From Liopterus haemorrhoidalis (Eukaryota > Arthropoda > Insecta > Coleoptera > Dytiscidae), in the NCBI GenBank assembly GCA_963971575.1, contig OZ020617.1, positions 21,537,403 through 21,601,402 on the forward strand: a DNA stretch of 64,000 nt, in the 5' to 3' direction. The position numbers and the translations under genes are program-made. Shown one piece after another: positions 10,240 to 20,153 of the stretch. The notes beneath the pieces were generated by a model that was not told the origin of the DNA, searched no databases, and worked only from the letters and a program-made list of their open reading frames with translations. The stretch's first letter is position 1. The number at the start of each line of letters is the position of its first letter.

Positions 10240-10372
10240 GTAAATGTCACTCGAAGTAGAACGCCTTTTTTGTGCTTCGCTCAATATGCAAGCCTCGGCT
10301 GCGCCTCGGCAGCAACATTTGAGCTCAGCACAAAAAAGAGCGCGTTCTACTCCTAGTAACATAATATACTAT
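10240..10372. mobile_element. short palindromic MITE
   Basis: AAGTAGAACGCCTTTTTTGT (10254) is inverted as ACAAAAAAGAGCGCGTTCTA (10330-10349), with GTCACT/AGTAAC further out. The loop is strikingly CpG-rich for this window (GCCTCGGCTGCGCCTCGGC). No target duplication was defined. Confidence 0.55.
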
Positions 10373-10599
10373 TACATTTAGTTTTACTTGCTATACATTT
10401 AATCACCTAAGTATCGGAATTTATTGTTAAACATATACACTTTTTTTTGTACATAAATTTTTTGGATCTATTTAGCAAAATTTTATGCTAAACAAGAAAT
10501 GTATACATGTTTAATAAATGTAGAATGCTTACTAAGAATAAAAAGTACATGATGATGCATTCAAATTCAATTCAATTCAGTTCCGGATGTTTTGGCAGA

Positions 10600-10742
10600 G
10601 TGTAGGTCGTACGGTCAAAATTTTTAACATGGGTATGTCGCTTCTTGATTCTATTGTTCTGTGGTATTTTTCGATACATGGACCGCACGGTATCCGGATC
10701 TAGCACCAAACGATTCTTTTTTATGGGGATTTTTATAATAAA
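10600..10742 (+). pseudogene. mariner-like transposase C-terminal scrap
   Basis: The frame at 10679-10741 reads WTARYPDLAPNDSFLWGFL then stop. This is the conserved W.PRSPDL.P.DFFLWG catalytic-region motif of mariner-like transposases. Upstream is not open for more than a few codons. It is unrelated in strand to the mariner at 10893-12623. Confidence 0.6.
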
Positions 10743-10892
10743 AAATTTTCAGTAAAGAGATTTTTATTTTATTTTATTTATTTATTTTACATCGGCCTAT
10801 TTCTTGCAACGAGGCTAATCGCCTCAGTGATGAGAAATATCCAGATTTAGAATCTTTAAAAGCATATCTTTAGAATGTTCTAAGATATTGTG

Positions 10893-12623
10893 TTATTAAC
10901 TAACCAATGTTCGCATGTTCAGTATGGTTTTCGAAGGCTTCAACAACTTGATGTGATGAAAATTGCTGCCCACGCATTTTATGTTTGACATTGAGGAACA
11001 AAAAAAATCGTTAGGGGATAAATCAGATGAATACGGGCAATGAGACAATAATTCGATGTTTTTCTTCTTCAAATAATCAATTGTTTGACGTGCTGTGTGG
11101 GAGCTCGTATTGTCACGATGAAGAATGATACGACGTTTTTGGTTGTTGTCCTGATATTGTCGATGACTTCTGGCAGGCAAATTGTTGTATACCATTCAGC
11201 ATTAACTGTTCTCCGATCCTCTAAAGCATCGTTTCCCAAAATGTGTTTCGCGGAACCCTGGGGTTCCACGATAAATTTCAGGGGTTCCGCGGGACAAGAT
11301 GCTCTTTATTTCTCTCTTGTTTCCTAAAACTGGATATTAAAAAACAATAAATAAAAAGAATTTAGTTAAAGATAAATAAAAGATATAGTTAAAAATTCAT
11401 TCAAGAAAAATACGAAAAACCAGAAAAAACAACTTTCTGATCTGATATATATGACGAATATCCTCATTTATCAAAAAAGGCTATTCGGTTTTTGTTACCG
11501 TTTGCAACTATGTACTTGTGTATTTTGAATTTTCAAAATACACTGATACAAAATCGAAATATCGCAGCAAACTAAATGTTGCACCAGATATGCAAATTCG
11601 ATAATCCAATATTATACCAAATTTTGAAGGGATATTAGAATCCAAAAAGCAAATGCTTCTAGCTGTATTATCAAAGAATCCCACACTTTATATGAAATAT
11701 ATAAATATAAACTCTTACTTTTCTATCGTATTTACAAACGGAAACAGTTTTTTTTTTTTTTTTGTTTTTAAAGTTTTGTTATAAATGTTTCCAATAAAAG
11801 TGTTCCGTAATTTTTTGAACAGCGCATTGGGGTTCCGCGGTAAAATAAGTTTGGGAATCACTGCTCTAAAGGAATGGTTGCGACATGTCCAGTACAACCG
11901 AAGAAACAAACGATCATTTTGTTGGAAGTGCTTTGTGATCGAACAACTTTTATGAGTTTCGGTTCATCTTGGAAGACACAAAGAGTGGATTGTTGCTTAG
12001 TTTCCGGTTCATATGAATAAATCCAAGTTTGTATACGGATTTTGCAGTGCCTAGGTTGAATTTTTTTAGCATTCCCTTACACCAATCAACACGTGCCGTT
12101 TTTGTGCTTGGGTCAAATTATGCGGAAACCATCGGGAACAGATCTTTTTCACAGCTAAATGTTCATGCAAAATCGAATGTATTGCAGTCTGCGATATGCC
12201 AAAGGATGCCTCTATCTCACGGTAAGTCACATGCCGATCTTCTTCAATCATTTTGCGCACAGCATCGATGTTTTTTTGAATCACAATCGATTTTGGTCGA
12301 CCTTCATGAGATTCATCACTGATCAATTGTAAACAGTCTTTTCTGATGGTGCTTTATTACCAAAAGTTGAACGCAGCGAATCAATGCATTGTTGTTGAGT
12401 TAGGCCTTTACTAAAATCGTAAAAAATCATCCAACGAAAATCTTTACGAGTTATATCCATTTCACAAACTTTTTAAACGCTCACTGTTAACAAACTGCTC
12501 GGTCAACTTATAAGCTCCCGCTGATTTCACAATAACAAATATCAAATTTTACGAATATAGTAATGCCACATTTCAATATTGCCATCTAGTGGTCGTTTGT
12601 AAAAACATAAAAGGTAACTCTCG
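10893..12623 (-). pseudogene. mariner transposase pseudogene (split by a hAT insertion)
   Basis: On the minus strand an ATG at 12458-12460 opens MDITRKDFRWMIFYDFSKGL, then TQQQCIDSLRSTFGNKAPS, the N-terminal HTH of a mariner transposase. EGRPKS, DRHVTYREIEASFGISQTAI and HSILHEHLAVKKICSRWFPH follow. After the hAT insert the catalytic region continues: RRIILHRDNTSSHTARQTID (second Asp), LLSHCPYSSDLSPNDFFCSS and SPNDFF (third Asp). It ends at 10896 without the normal C-terminus. The 5' terminus is CGAGAGTTACC (12623 inward) next to TA at 12624. Frameshifts, a stop at about 12330 and the insertion kill it. Confidence 0.9.
11227..11863. mobile_element. hAT element (CGTTTCCCAAA family) with exact TSD
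   Basis: The ends CATCGTTTCCCAAAATGTG (11227) and TAAGTTTGGGAATCACTG (ends 11863) are inverted. The duplication CTCTAAAG lies at 11219-11226 and 11864-11871. GGGGTTCC(A/G)CG words occur at both ends. No transposase is visible. It belongs to the same terminal family as 42044-42799 but lacks the GAGGACC minisatellite. It interrupts the mariner pseudogene on the opposite strand. Confidence 0.9.
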
Positions 12624-12640
12624 TATAATATTGAAGCCTT

Positions 12641-12785
12641 TCAATTCTATATCACCAGGTGAACTTATACATTCATGTATTATGCAACAAAACCATGTGT
12701 CTGATAAATAAAAATAAAATGCAGGTTTTATGGACATGTAATACGTACGAAGTGTGTCAGAAAAGTGAATAATAATTCATTTCCT
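12641..12785. repeat. dispersed repeat block related to 5610-5760
   Basis: TTATACATTCATGTA, AAAACCATGT and GTGTGTCAGAAAAG occur in the same order as at 5640-5750. It is non-coding and probably a fragment of one repeat family. The long minus-strand frame over 12728-13195 shows no recognisable protein and overlaps two repeats, so I do not call it. Confidence 0.5.
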
Positions 12786-13017
12786 TTGTGCACAGCATCA
12801 AGATTCATGTTAACCCTTAGTTTGTTACTGACCATGAAAAATGCGCAGATACTTTTGGAAAATGGGGAGCCCAGCCGACACCACAATGCGACTGTAGAAG
12901 CCCGAAAAACACTAAGATAGTATCTCTGTGCAAGCATCACTGTCCTCTTAACAAGGAGAACTAAAAGAGTTTGAGTCGTTATACCCGAAGATCTTACTTG
13001 GCTACAAAATTTTAATA

Positions 13018-13186
13018 CAGTAAACCCTCGGTTCTCAAACTTAATCCATTCCAGAAGGGTGCTCGAGAACCGAAACGATTTGGCACTACTTTCAGCAACC
13101 GAGTAAAAACGTGTTCGATAATCAAGTTTATGTTCGACAACTGAATTGATCAAATACCACACCGTTCGAGAACTGAGAGTCCACTG
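13018..13186. mobile_element. Tigger/pogo-like MITE, TA-flanked
   Basis: CAGTAAACCCTCGGTTCTCA (13018) is inverted as TCGAGAACTGAGAGTCCACTG (ends 13186), with TA on both sides (13016-13017, 13187-13188). The CAGTNNACCCTCG start is typical of pogo/Tigger-type Tc1-mariner relatives. Length 169 bp, non-coding. Repeated GAGAACCGA/TTCGATAA words suggest internal duplication. Confidence 0.75.
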
Positions 13187-13189
13187 TAT

Positions 13190-13767
13190 TAACATATGAG
13201 ATCCAATGTTCCATGTGAAAATGTTTTATTATGCTTATGCTTTGTGACATTATTGCTTTATTTATATTTTGTGATATTTTGTTAAAATTTTTGTTAACGT
13301 ACATATTTTCGTTTTTTGCAATGTACTTATATTTGTATCCATACGCTAAATAAATTTAGTGAAAGATGCCAGCCAAACTCAAAACCAATAAATCTGTTCA
13401 TTTCCTAACAGTGATGGTGGACTTTGACTTATTATTTCAAAATTTTCCAACTTGTTCTAAATTTATATTTTTCTGCGTTATCTCATTTCGATTTGTTTTC
13501 TTTCGATATAACAGCTCCGAAGAGATCCACGGATGTGTACCCCAATTTCACTCAGATATTCTTCAGCAATGAAGTTCTTCTGCGTAGGATATTTCACTAA
13601 GTGACAAGTTGTTGCAGCTTATACTGTCATCATCTCATTATAAGACCCATATACACTTATTGATGATGTATAACATCTATCAACGTTTCTTCATTTTCTG
13701 TACGACTTTATTTTTTAATTGACTTTATTTTTTAATTGTTTTGTCCTGATCTTCAATTAATAACGGT
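13190..13767. other. no gene recognised
   Basis: AT-rich sequence. A 68-codon frame at 13366-13572 has no recognised motif, and its composition matches the surroundings. Confidence 0.5.
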
Positions 13768-14415
13768 CAGTGGCGCAGCCAGGATATTGTCTTGGAGAGG
13801 GCCGAATCAAATTTCGAGGGCACGCGGGCTGCATACGGCCTCAACCTTATTTTTTGTGGCCCCTGAATAAGTAATCAAAATCACTTGAGCTTATTTAGAG
13901 AAAAAATATATTTAAAAATGTAAAATATATTCTCTTCCCCTTTTCTGTTTATAAAAAAATGTCAAGAAACCCTTCGGGATATCAAAGTTCCGTCACTGCT
14001 TATCATTTTGTATGTAAAATAGACTGCTACCCAAATCAGTTCGACACCCCTGCTGTTGGATATTGATGTTTATATCAAATAATAATTCCATTATTTGTTC
14101 ATAAAAAAATTTAATTTTTAATCCATCGCGGAATCCAAGTGTATCAAACACTTTCACTTGATTTTTTCTTCGATAAATACATATTTATTTATATTTTTCG
14201 CGGGATATATTTTTGAAGTCTCAATATTTTTCTTACTTATGTTCAGTTCTATAAATCAGCCGCTTGGCCACAATTTGTAACAGATTCGTGTGAAGGTTAT
14301 ACCGAAGTCAGATTTCCACTTTATCTTATCTGAATCGAGTAATTGGTTGTTTAAAACAGTTTTATCATTTGACTGGGCGAATGTTTTAGTCGATGTGTCA
14401 GGGGGAAAAAGGATC

Positions 14416-14448
<33 letters not shown>

Positions 14449-14599
14449 TAAATAAAAAATGCCAATATTGTTTAAAATGAAGTAATTTAAAAATTAACTA
14501 CTGTTGTGGTTAACAAATTTTATCTTCAACTCTTCGAGCAGTGCTGTGTAATCTGCTGGTCCTGGGAGGGGCACAGTCCCCCCCTTGGCTGCGCCACTG
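13768..14599. mobile_element. hAT element (CAGTGGCGCA family)
   Basis: The ends CAGTGGCGCAGCCAGG (13768) and CCTTGGCTGCGCCACTG (ends 14599) are inverted. Flanks ATAACGGT and GCAACGGT agree at 6 of 8 positions, a decayed target duplication. The interior contains a (TAA)n run at 14417-14442 and no transposase. It shares ends with 55183-55444 but lacks that copy's minisatellite, so the minisatellite is not an ancestral part of the family. Confidence 0.8.
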
Positions 14600-15311
14600 G
14601 CAACGGTAAAACAATATTATGAATGTTGCATACTTCTTTACATTATATTGATTATATGTCAATGTTTCGCGGCATCAAAGAGCAAAAGGAATAGTATTGA
14701 CCTTTGAATCAAAGTCATTAATATTTTTCTAAATCTTAAGGTTTAATGACTTTTAATAGAAATAATATGATTTGAAAAAACATTGTTACGAAAACTTTCA
14801 AACCTTATTTAATTTTGACACTCAGAGATACAATCCAACAGTCAAGATAATTGATGACCATAAAAACTAAGACCAAAGAATAGTTAGTGTTATGGAATAG
14901 AGTAATGGTTACCAACCGTCTCGGATTAACAATCAACGTACTGGAGTAGTACTGACACCTAAAATCGCCCCGGATCGTACTTATTTCCCCGCAAGTCATG
15001 AGACATACTAACACAAACATTTGGGATAATTGTCCATCACTCAATGTGCAAAGTCATTTTACGATCCATATTGTCTAGTCTTGTAGTTTATTTTAATATC
15101 ATACTGCTCAATACAATATAAGTGTAAGTCGCATTTTGAAAAATTGAACAGGACTGATTTAAGGACCGTATCATAAATATCCTTTAATTCTTATGCTGTT
15201 TCACCCGCTTCATAGTCAGTGTCTTCGAAAATGCCAGTGTCAGCCCTAAAAGATCCAGTAAAAAGCCGACCGATATAATTGTGGCAAAATCTTATTTTTA
15301 TCTTGTGTTTC

Positions 15312-15318
<7 letters not shown>
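14600..15318. other. no gene recognised
   Basis: A minus-strand 79-codon frame at 14805-15044 shows no known domain. No paired repeats were found. Confidence 0.4.

Positions 15319-15355
<37 letters not shown>
15319..15355. repeat. (TA)n microsatellite
   Basis: About 18 TA units immediately precede the foldback element at 15356 and may be its insertion site. Confidence 0.9.
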
Positions 15356-15358
<3 letters not shown>

Positions 15359-16449
15359 TAACCGACGAGTTCATCGAAAATCAATTCATCGAAAATCAAT
15401 TCATCGAAAATCAATTCATCGAATGATCAATTCATCGAATGATCAATTCATCGAAAAAAAATATTTTGTAAATATTTGAGAGGAATGCCGAGGGGATCGG
15501 AAAGTCAAAAGAGCAGTGGTCAATAAAAGTAGACAGACTAAGAAATGATTGCGTAAATTTTTTTATATGGTTTAAAAAAAGGTAAATAAAGTGACATAGT
15601 GTTTGAATATAAATAAAGAAATATAATAAGAAAACTTATATAATAAAAGAAATAAATGTTTTGTTTTTAAGGTTTAATAAAACAGGCAATTGCACGCAAA
15701 TAATTTTTATAAATTCATACACAATGATACGCATTTTAATTGGGCTAATATGGGGGTAAATAAAGTACTATGCGCCTAAAAACAAGGTAATTAGGTTAGG
15801 TTTAGTTAGTAAAAGTCTAAAACCGAGCGGAGCGAGTTACCCATCTTCTAGTTTAATGTCAAAACACTATCTTAGGTTAGGTTAGGGTAGTAAAGGTTTG
15901 GTCAGAAGAAGCCGAGCGAAGCGAGCTACTCATCATCTAGTTTAATGACAAAACAAACTCACGCTAACATAACAATGCCACCTGTTTAGAATCACCGTAC
16001 ATTGAACAAATCATGTGTGGCATAGTAAATATGAATATGTTCATAACACAAAACCCTTAAGACTTAACAGATGGGGAAATACCATTTTTATAATTTTTTA
16101 AGAATTGGTCTATTAAGTACATTTATGATCCCATTAACCGGGTTTTTCTGATCTAAGGAGCCCTGTTCGATTTCAAAATAATCCAACAGGTATCTTTTAC
16201 CTGGCGTATTTTCTGAATGGAAAATTTAAAAATTATTAATTGACCAAGTATGATTTTTATTTAATAAGTGTAGTCTGTCAACTTTTATTGACCACTGCTT
16301 TTTTGGCTTTCCGATCCCCTCGGCATTCCTCTCAAATATTTACAAAATATTTTTTTTTCGATGAATTGATCATTCGATGAATTGATCATTCGATGAATTG
16401 ATTTTCGATGAATTGATTTTTGATGAATTGATTTTCGATGAACTTACCG
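15356..16449. mobile_element. foldback element with tandemly repeated TTCATCGAA ends
   Basis: The left arm (about 15357-15543) and right arm (about 16268-16449) are inverted copies of roughly 185 bp. Each arm begins with five to six tandem units of TCATCGAAAATCAAT or TCATCGAATGATCAAT. It then has a unique block (GAGAGGAATGCCGAGGGGAT and beyond) matched in the other arm. The loop holds two TTAGGTTAGG-containing units (15786-15850, 15868-15945), each ending in CGAGCG(G/A)AGCGAG. No protein-coding frame is seen. Class is uncertain; no target duplication was resolved. Confidence 0.8.
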
Positions 16450-16529
16450 TGAATCCTGAATATCGGGAAGTTACGAATGACTTGTTGAAAACTTGGGATA
16501 TGCACTCTTGGACTGATGTTAAATAAAGT

Positions 16530-16600
16530 TTAAGACAACATGTACCGATATTTCGGCTTTATTTTAAGCCTTCATTCAGGGCGAAATATTTAAGTGTCAT
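16530..16600 (-). mobile_element. Penelope-like terminal fragment (tentative)
   Basis: On the minus strand the text CCCTGAATGAAGGCTTAAAA followed by TAAAGCCGAAATATCGGT resembles the non-coding segment that precedes or follows Penelope-like elements. A comparable segment occurs in the element at 48224 (GGCCTATATTTCGCCAACAG). There is no coding sequence nearby. Confidence 0.35.
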
Positions 16601-16619
16601 ACAAAGGTGGTTGTACATC

Positions 16620-18499
16620 AATGTTTTAATTATACATAATCAAAACTGATAGTTATTTCCATTGGTAAAACTATAGATGTTATAATGTGAATAATAATTA
16701 TTTTTTTAAAATAATTGTGAGAACTAAGAGGTTAACCGGAAAGAAGATTCTTTCCGATTCTTTACTTTTAATAAATGGACACACCACTGGTAAATCTAAT
16801 TAGGAACTAATAGACAATTAAACACTTTTTTTGTCCGGGCTTTAGTCATTAATTGTTAGAAGATAATGAAATATATTTTTTCTGTTAAACTTAATACATG
16901 TAATCAAATAAATATAATATTTACTGAATTTTATATATTATAGTTTGCAAGCTTGGATAATGAATAATTCAGATTGAACCGACACTAATCAGCAGACAGA
17001 AGTAAAATAAATATTTGACAAATTGTACTTTTTTATATCGACCGATACCCAATAAAACATCAATTCTATCTACAAAAAACAGTCAACAATTTTGTTCAAC
17101 AGTATTTTAAGCTTCGGACGTCAATACCTCAATTTAATTAATTTTTGGTACAGAACTGTCCATGGAAATAGACAGTTTACTAATGCCCCTTTTAAGTGGT
17201 TCACTAAAATTACACAACAGAGAATTATTTCTAAAAAAAAAAAATTTTAGAAAAATTGCTATACATGTAATAAAACTCTTTTGTTAATGGTTTGTGAAAT
17301 TATTGATATTTGTTTGAGGGTGTAATATGTTCCACATAGAAACTGGTAATGTAAAAGCAACGTCAGTTAAACACTTGGATTAAAACACAACACTTGTACA
17401 GGTGAATTATGATCCTGTAATAAATATTGCAATGATCCTGCAATCGATAATATACTTGGATGTTACAAAATTTAAAAAATTTATATCACGTTTAAGCAAG
17501 TTCGAGCATCTTGTATTTTTCTATCTACGGCAGCATGTACTTAAAAAGTGTTTCCTTTAGAATCCTGACATATTTTTACGTCTAGCCGCAATGCTCGTGA
17601 CAGATACGACCTTTCATAAAATCGACCGTTTTTAAAATTCTCTCCTTCTATTAAACATGTATCGGAAAAAAGTAGTCTTCTATTCGAAATGTATGATGGT
17701 CTTTCTGTATTATATATAAGGAAATGTGATTTTAAATATGTTTCAACTTTGAAATGGTTTTGTGTAAAATGTTTTTGTATAATTTGAATGGTAGAGTAAA
17801 TTTTAGGAAATAATTGTTAGGTGCGCATTAGGTTGAATAACAAGTTTAAACTAGTTGGAAAGCATTTGATAGCGTTTCTACAGTATCCTATTGAAAGTTC
17901 CGATTTTTAACACCTCATGTTGGTATCTCATTGATAGTGCACTTTTAACAGTGTTGTCTCGCTCTTGAGAGGGGAGCTAGGAACGTGTCCTCTTTGAAAA
18001 GTTATATTGTTTTGTGACGTTTGTACTTGTTCTTTACATAAGTTTGAATATATTTGTAGGTTAGTGTGATTTAAAATATGTTTTTTATATGGAAATATAT
18101 ATTTTTGTTGTTTTTTACATAAAACGTTAAGTTATGGCGCAAAGATATATATTTTATGAATTTTTAGATGTACTTGAAGTGGAGAAGACAAGAGAGCTCG
18201 GTAATTTAGTAAGAATAATATCATTTATTTTTATAATTGTTTTAGTGTTATTTAACTTATTTATATTCAACTTATAAGAACTTCTAATAAAATTTAATTA
18301 GAGATTCATGTCGCATCTCCCGCGCCCATGATTTAGTAGTGTACAAGTGCATATTACAAACCAAAATTTCAAGGTAAATACTTACTTTATTTTCTCTAAC
18401 AAAGAATACTATTCTACAAAATCACCTCACAATCAACCACATTACTCACTATCCATCACCATCTTCCACTTTTCCTTATCACACTTGTCAAAAAATACT
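16620..18499. other. no gene established; short ORF at 18134-18277
   Basis: AT-rich sequence without paired repeats that I could find. A 47-codon frame from ATG 18134 (MAQRYIFYEFLDVLEVEKTR...) vaguely resembles the start of a transposase first exon but has no support beyond that. Confidence 0.3.
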
Positions 18500-18587
18500 A
18501 AATACTTTAAGGTTATTAATTATTAGTTATTAATTTCACACTTCGATACAGAAGAACAACTAGTGACATCTATAAATTAGTAGAAAT

Positions 18588-18617
18588 TATCACCTGACAG
18601 ACCAATCTGTCGGGTGA
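18588..18617 (+). other. 12-bp stem-loop in LINE 5' UTR
   Basis: ATCACCTGACAG and CTGTCGGGTGAT flank a 6-base loop (ACCAAT). As RNA all 12 positions pair, one as a U-G wobble. It lies about 80 bp upstream of the ORF1 start. Role unknown. Confidence 0.7.
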
Positions 18618-18699
18618 TTGTCAACACTAGTATCGGATTTAGATAATGAGTTTTGCCTGTTCAAATGAGTTTGAGCGGTAACTTCAATCTATCACTATC

Positions 18700-20122
18700 A
18701 TGAATTGAAACAATTTAAACCAACCACAAGATAAAATTACAAAGTCTTTCGCTAACGCAACAAAAAATAATATTACCATATTCCCAAAAAAGGAGCAAGG
18801 GATTATAATCAACCCCATCGAAGAAATTAACCCAGATGAATACATCTATGCTATTGGTGATATTATCGGCCCACAAAATATCACACACACGGCCAGAAAA
18901 AACAAAAAAATACACATTTTCTTAAAAAAGAAGGAACATGTTGACCTATTAATAAATAATCACAAAACCATCACAATCCAAAATCAACAAATAGAAATCC
19001 GGAGATTAATAAATGCCGCACTACGTCTAATAATATCCAACGCTTGCCCCACTATTCCACACACTATAATTAAACAAATTCTTACCAACCAAGGATTAAA
19101 ACTAGTATCACAAATCACTTTTCTTCACGCGGGACTAAACAGAGAAGAATATAAACATATTATGAGATCCCGACGTCATGTATTTATCAACGAAGACGAA
19201 GAAACAATTATACCTCATAGAATACAAGTAGAATATGAAGAAACAAATTATATGGTATATCTGTCCGCTGATGTAACGTGTTCTACATGTAAACAAAAAG
19301 GACATAAAATTAACAACTGCCCAAACCAAAATATAATCACAGTCGAAACAGAAACAGGGAATATTAATATGATAGACACAAATTCAGAAGGAAATAACAA
19401 AAGCACCCCTCAAACCGACCAATCCACAATAGTCAACAGTCAAATAGCACAACCCCCCCCCCCCCCAAGAAAATATAAATAATATACAAACTAATCCTCA
19501 GGAACAACCACAAACAAGTAGCCTTGGTTCAACCACAAAACTCTTACCTTCTTCACAACCCAACAATAAAATAATACCCCCCCCAGAAAAAATATTTAAC
19601 ATTACCCCTAAAAACCCTCCTATATTTATGAAACCCATCACTCAAACTGAGAACCTAGGAACAAATAAACCAAATAAAAGACAAAACACATCCCTCTCAG
19701 ACACAAGCGATCAAGATAATAGAAATAAACACAATAGTGCCGAAGAAACAGAAGAAGACACTAACAACGAATCAAAAGAAACAACCCAGGAAATAAAACA
19801 ACGACCCTCAAAAAAACACAGATCTCTCAGTCCTAGACAAAATCTCTTCTCCTCTCAATTCGATGTACAATTAAAAAAACTAATTAGTGAAAACCCAGAA
19901 AAATATAATTTCAGCTACGAACAAATAAAAGAATTTATTGAAAAATCACAAAAATCCTCTGACCCACTAACTACATCAAAAGACTTTACACCGGAACCAG
20001 AAAAATTAATAATAATGATAGAAGATCTAAAATCACATTGCGCAAGAACAGATAAGAGCAAATTATCAAGAGTAATCAACAAATTAAAACTACAGATAGA
20101 CTACCAAGAAGATTCTGAATAG
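18700..20122 (+). pseudogene. LINE ORF1 (nucleic-acid-binding, CCHC zinc knuckle), one frameshift
   Basis: ORF1 proteins of I-group LINEs bind element RNA. The frame from ATG 18700 has a TGA at codon 3 and then runs open to 19482. It includes QITFLHAGLNREEYKHIMRS, FINEDEETIIPHRIQVEYEE and a CCHC knuckle CSTCKQKGHKINNC (19282-19323). At a run of 14 C (19453-19466) the frame moves by +1 and continues QENINNIQTNPQEQPQTSS through a charged, low-complexity tail (SPRQNLFSSQF, LKKLISENPEKYNFSYEQI) to 20122. The second half would be an independent 164-codon frame from 19628. The early TGA and the C-run shift are either real damage or, for the C-run, an assembly length error. Confidence 0.85.
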
Positions 20123-20153
20123 TAAATCATTAAAAACAAAACAAGCTTCTACT

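Noticed and set aside
12728..13195. Minus-strand frame of 155 codons
   Set aside because: It runs across a dispersed repeat block and a Tigger-like MITE and shows no recognisable domain.
15370..15460. Short direct repeats resembling a CRISPR leader end
   Set aside because: Units are 15-16 bp without unique spacers and are mirrored at 16350-16445 as transposon ends.
18134..18277. 47-codon ORF starting MAQRYIFYEF
   Set aside because: Too short, no domain and no splice or transcript evidence; kept only as a remark in the intergenic entry.
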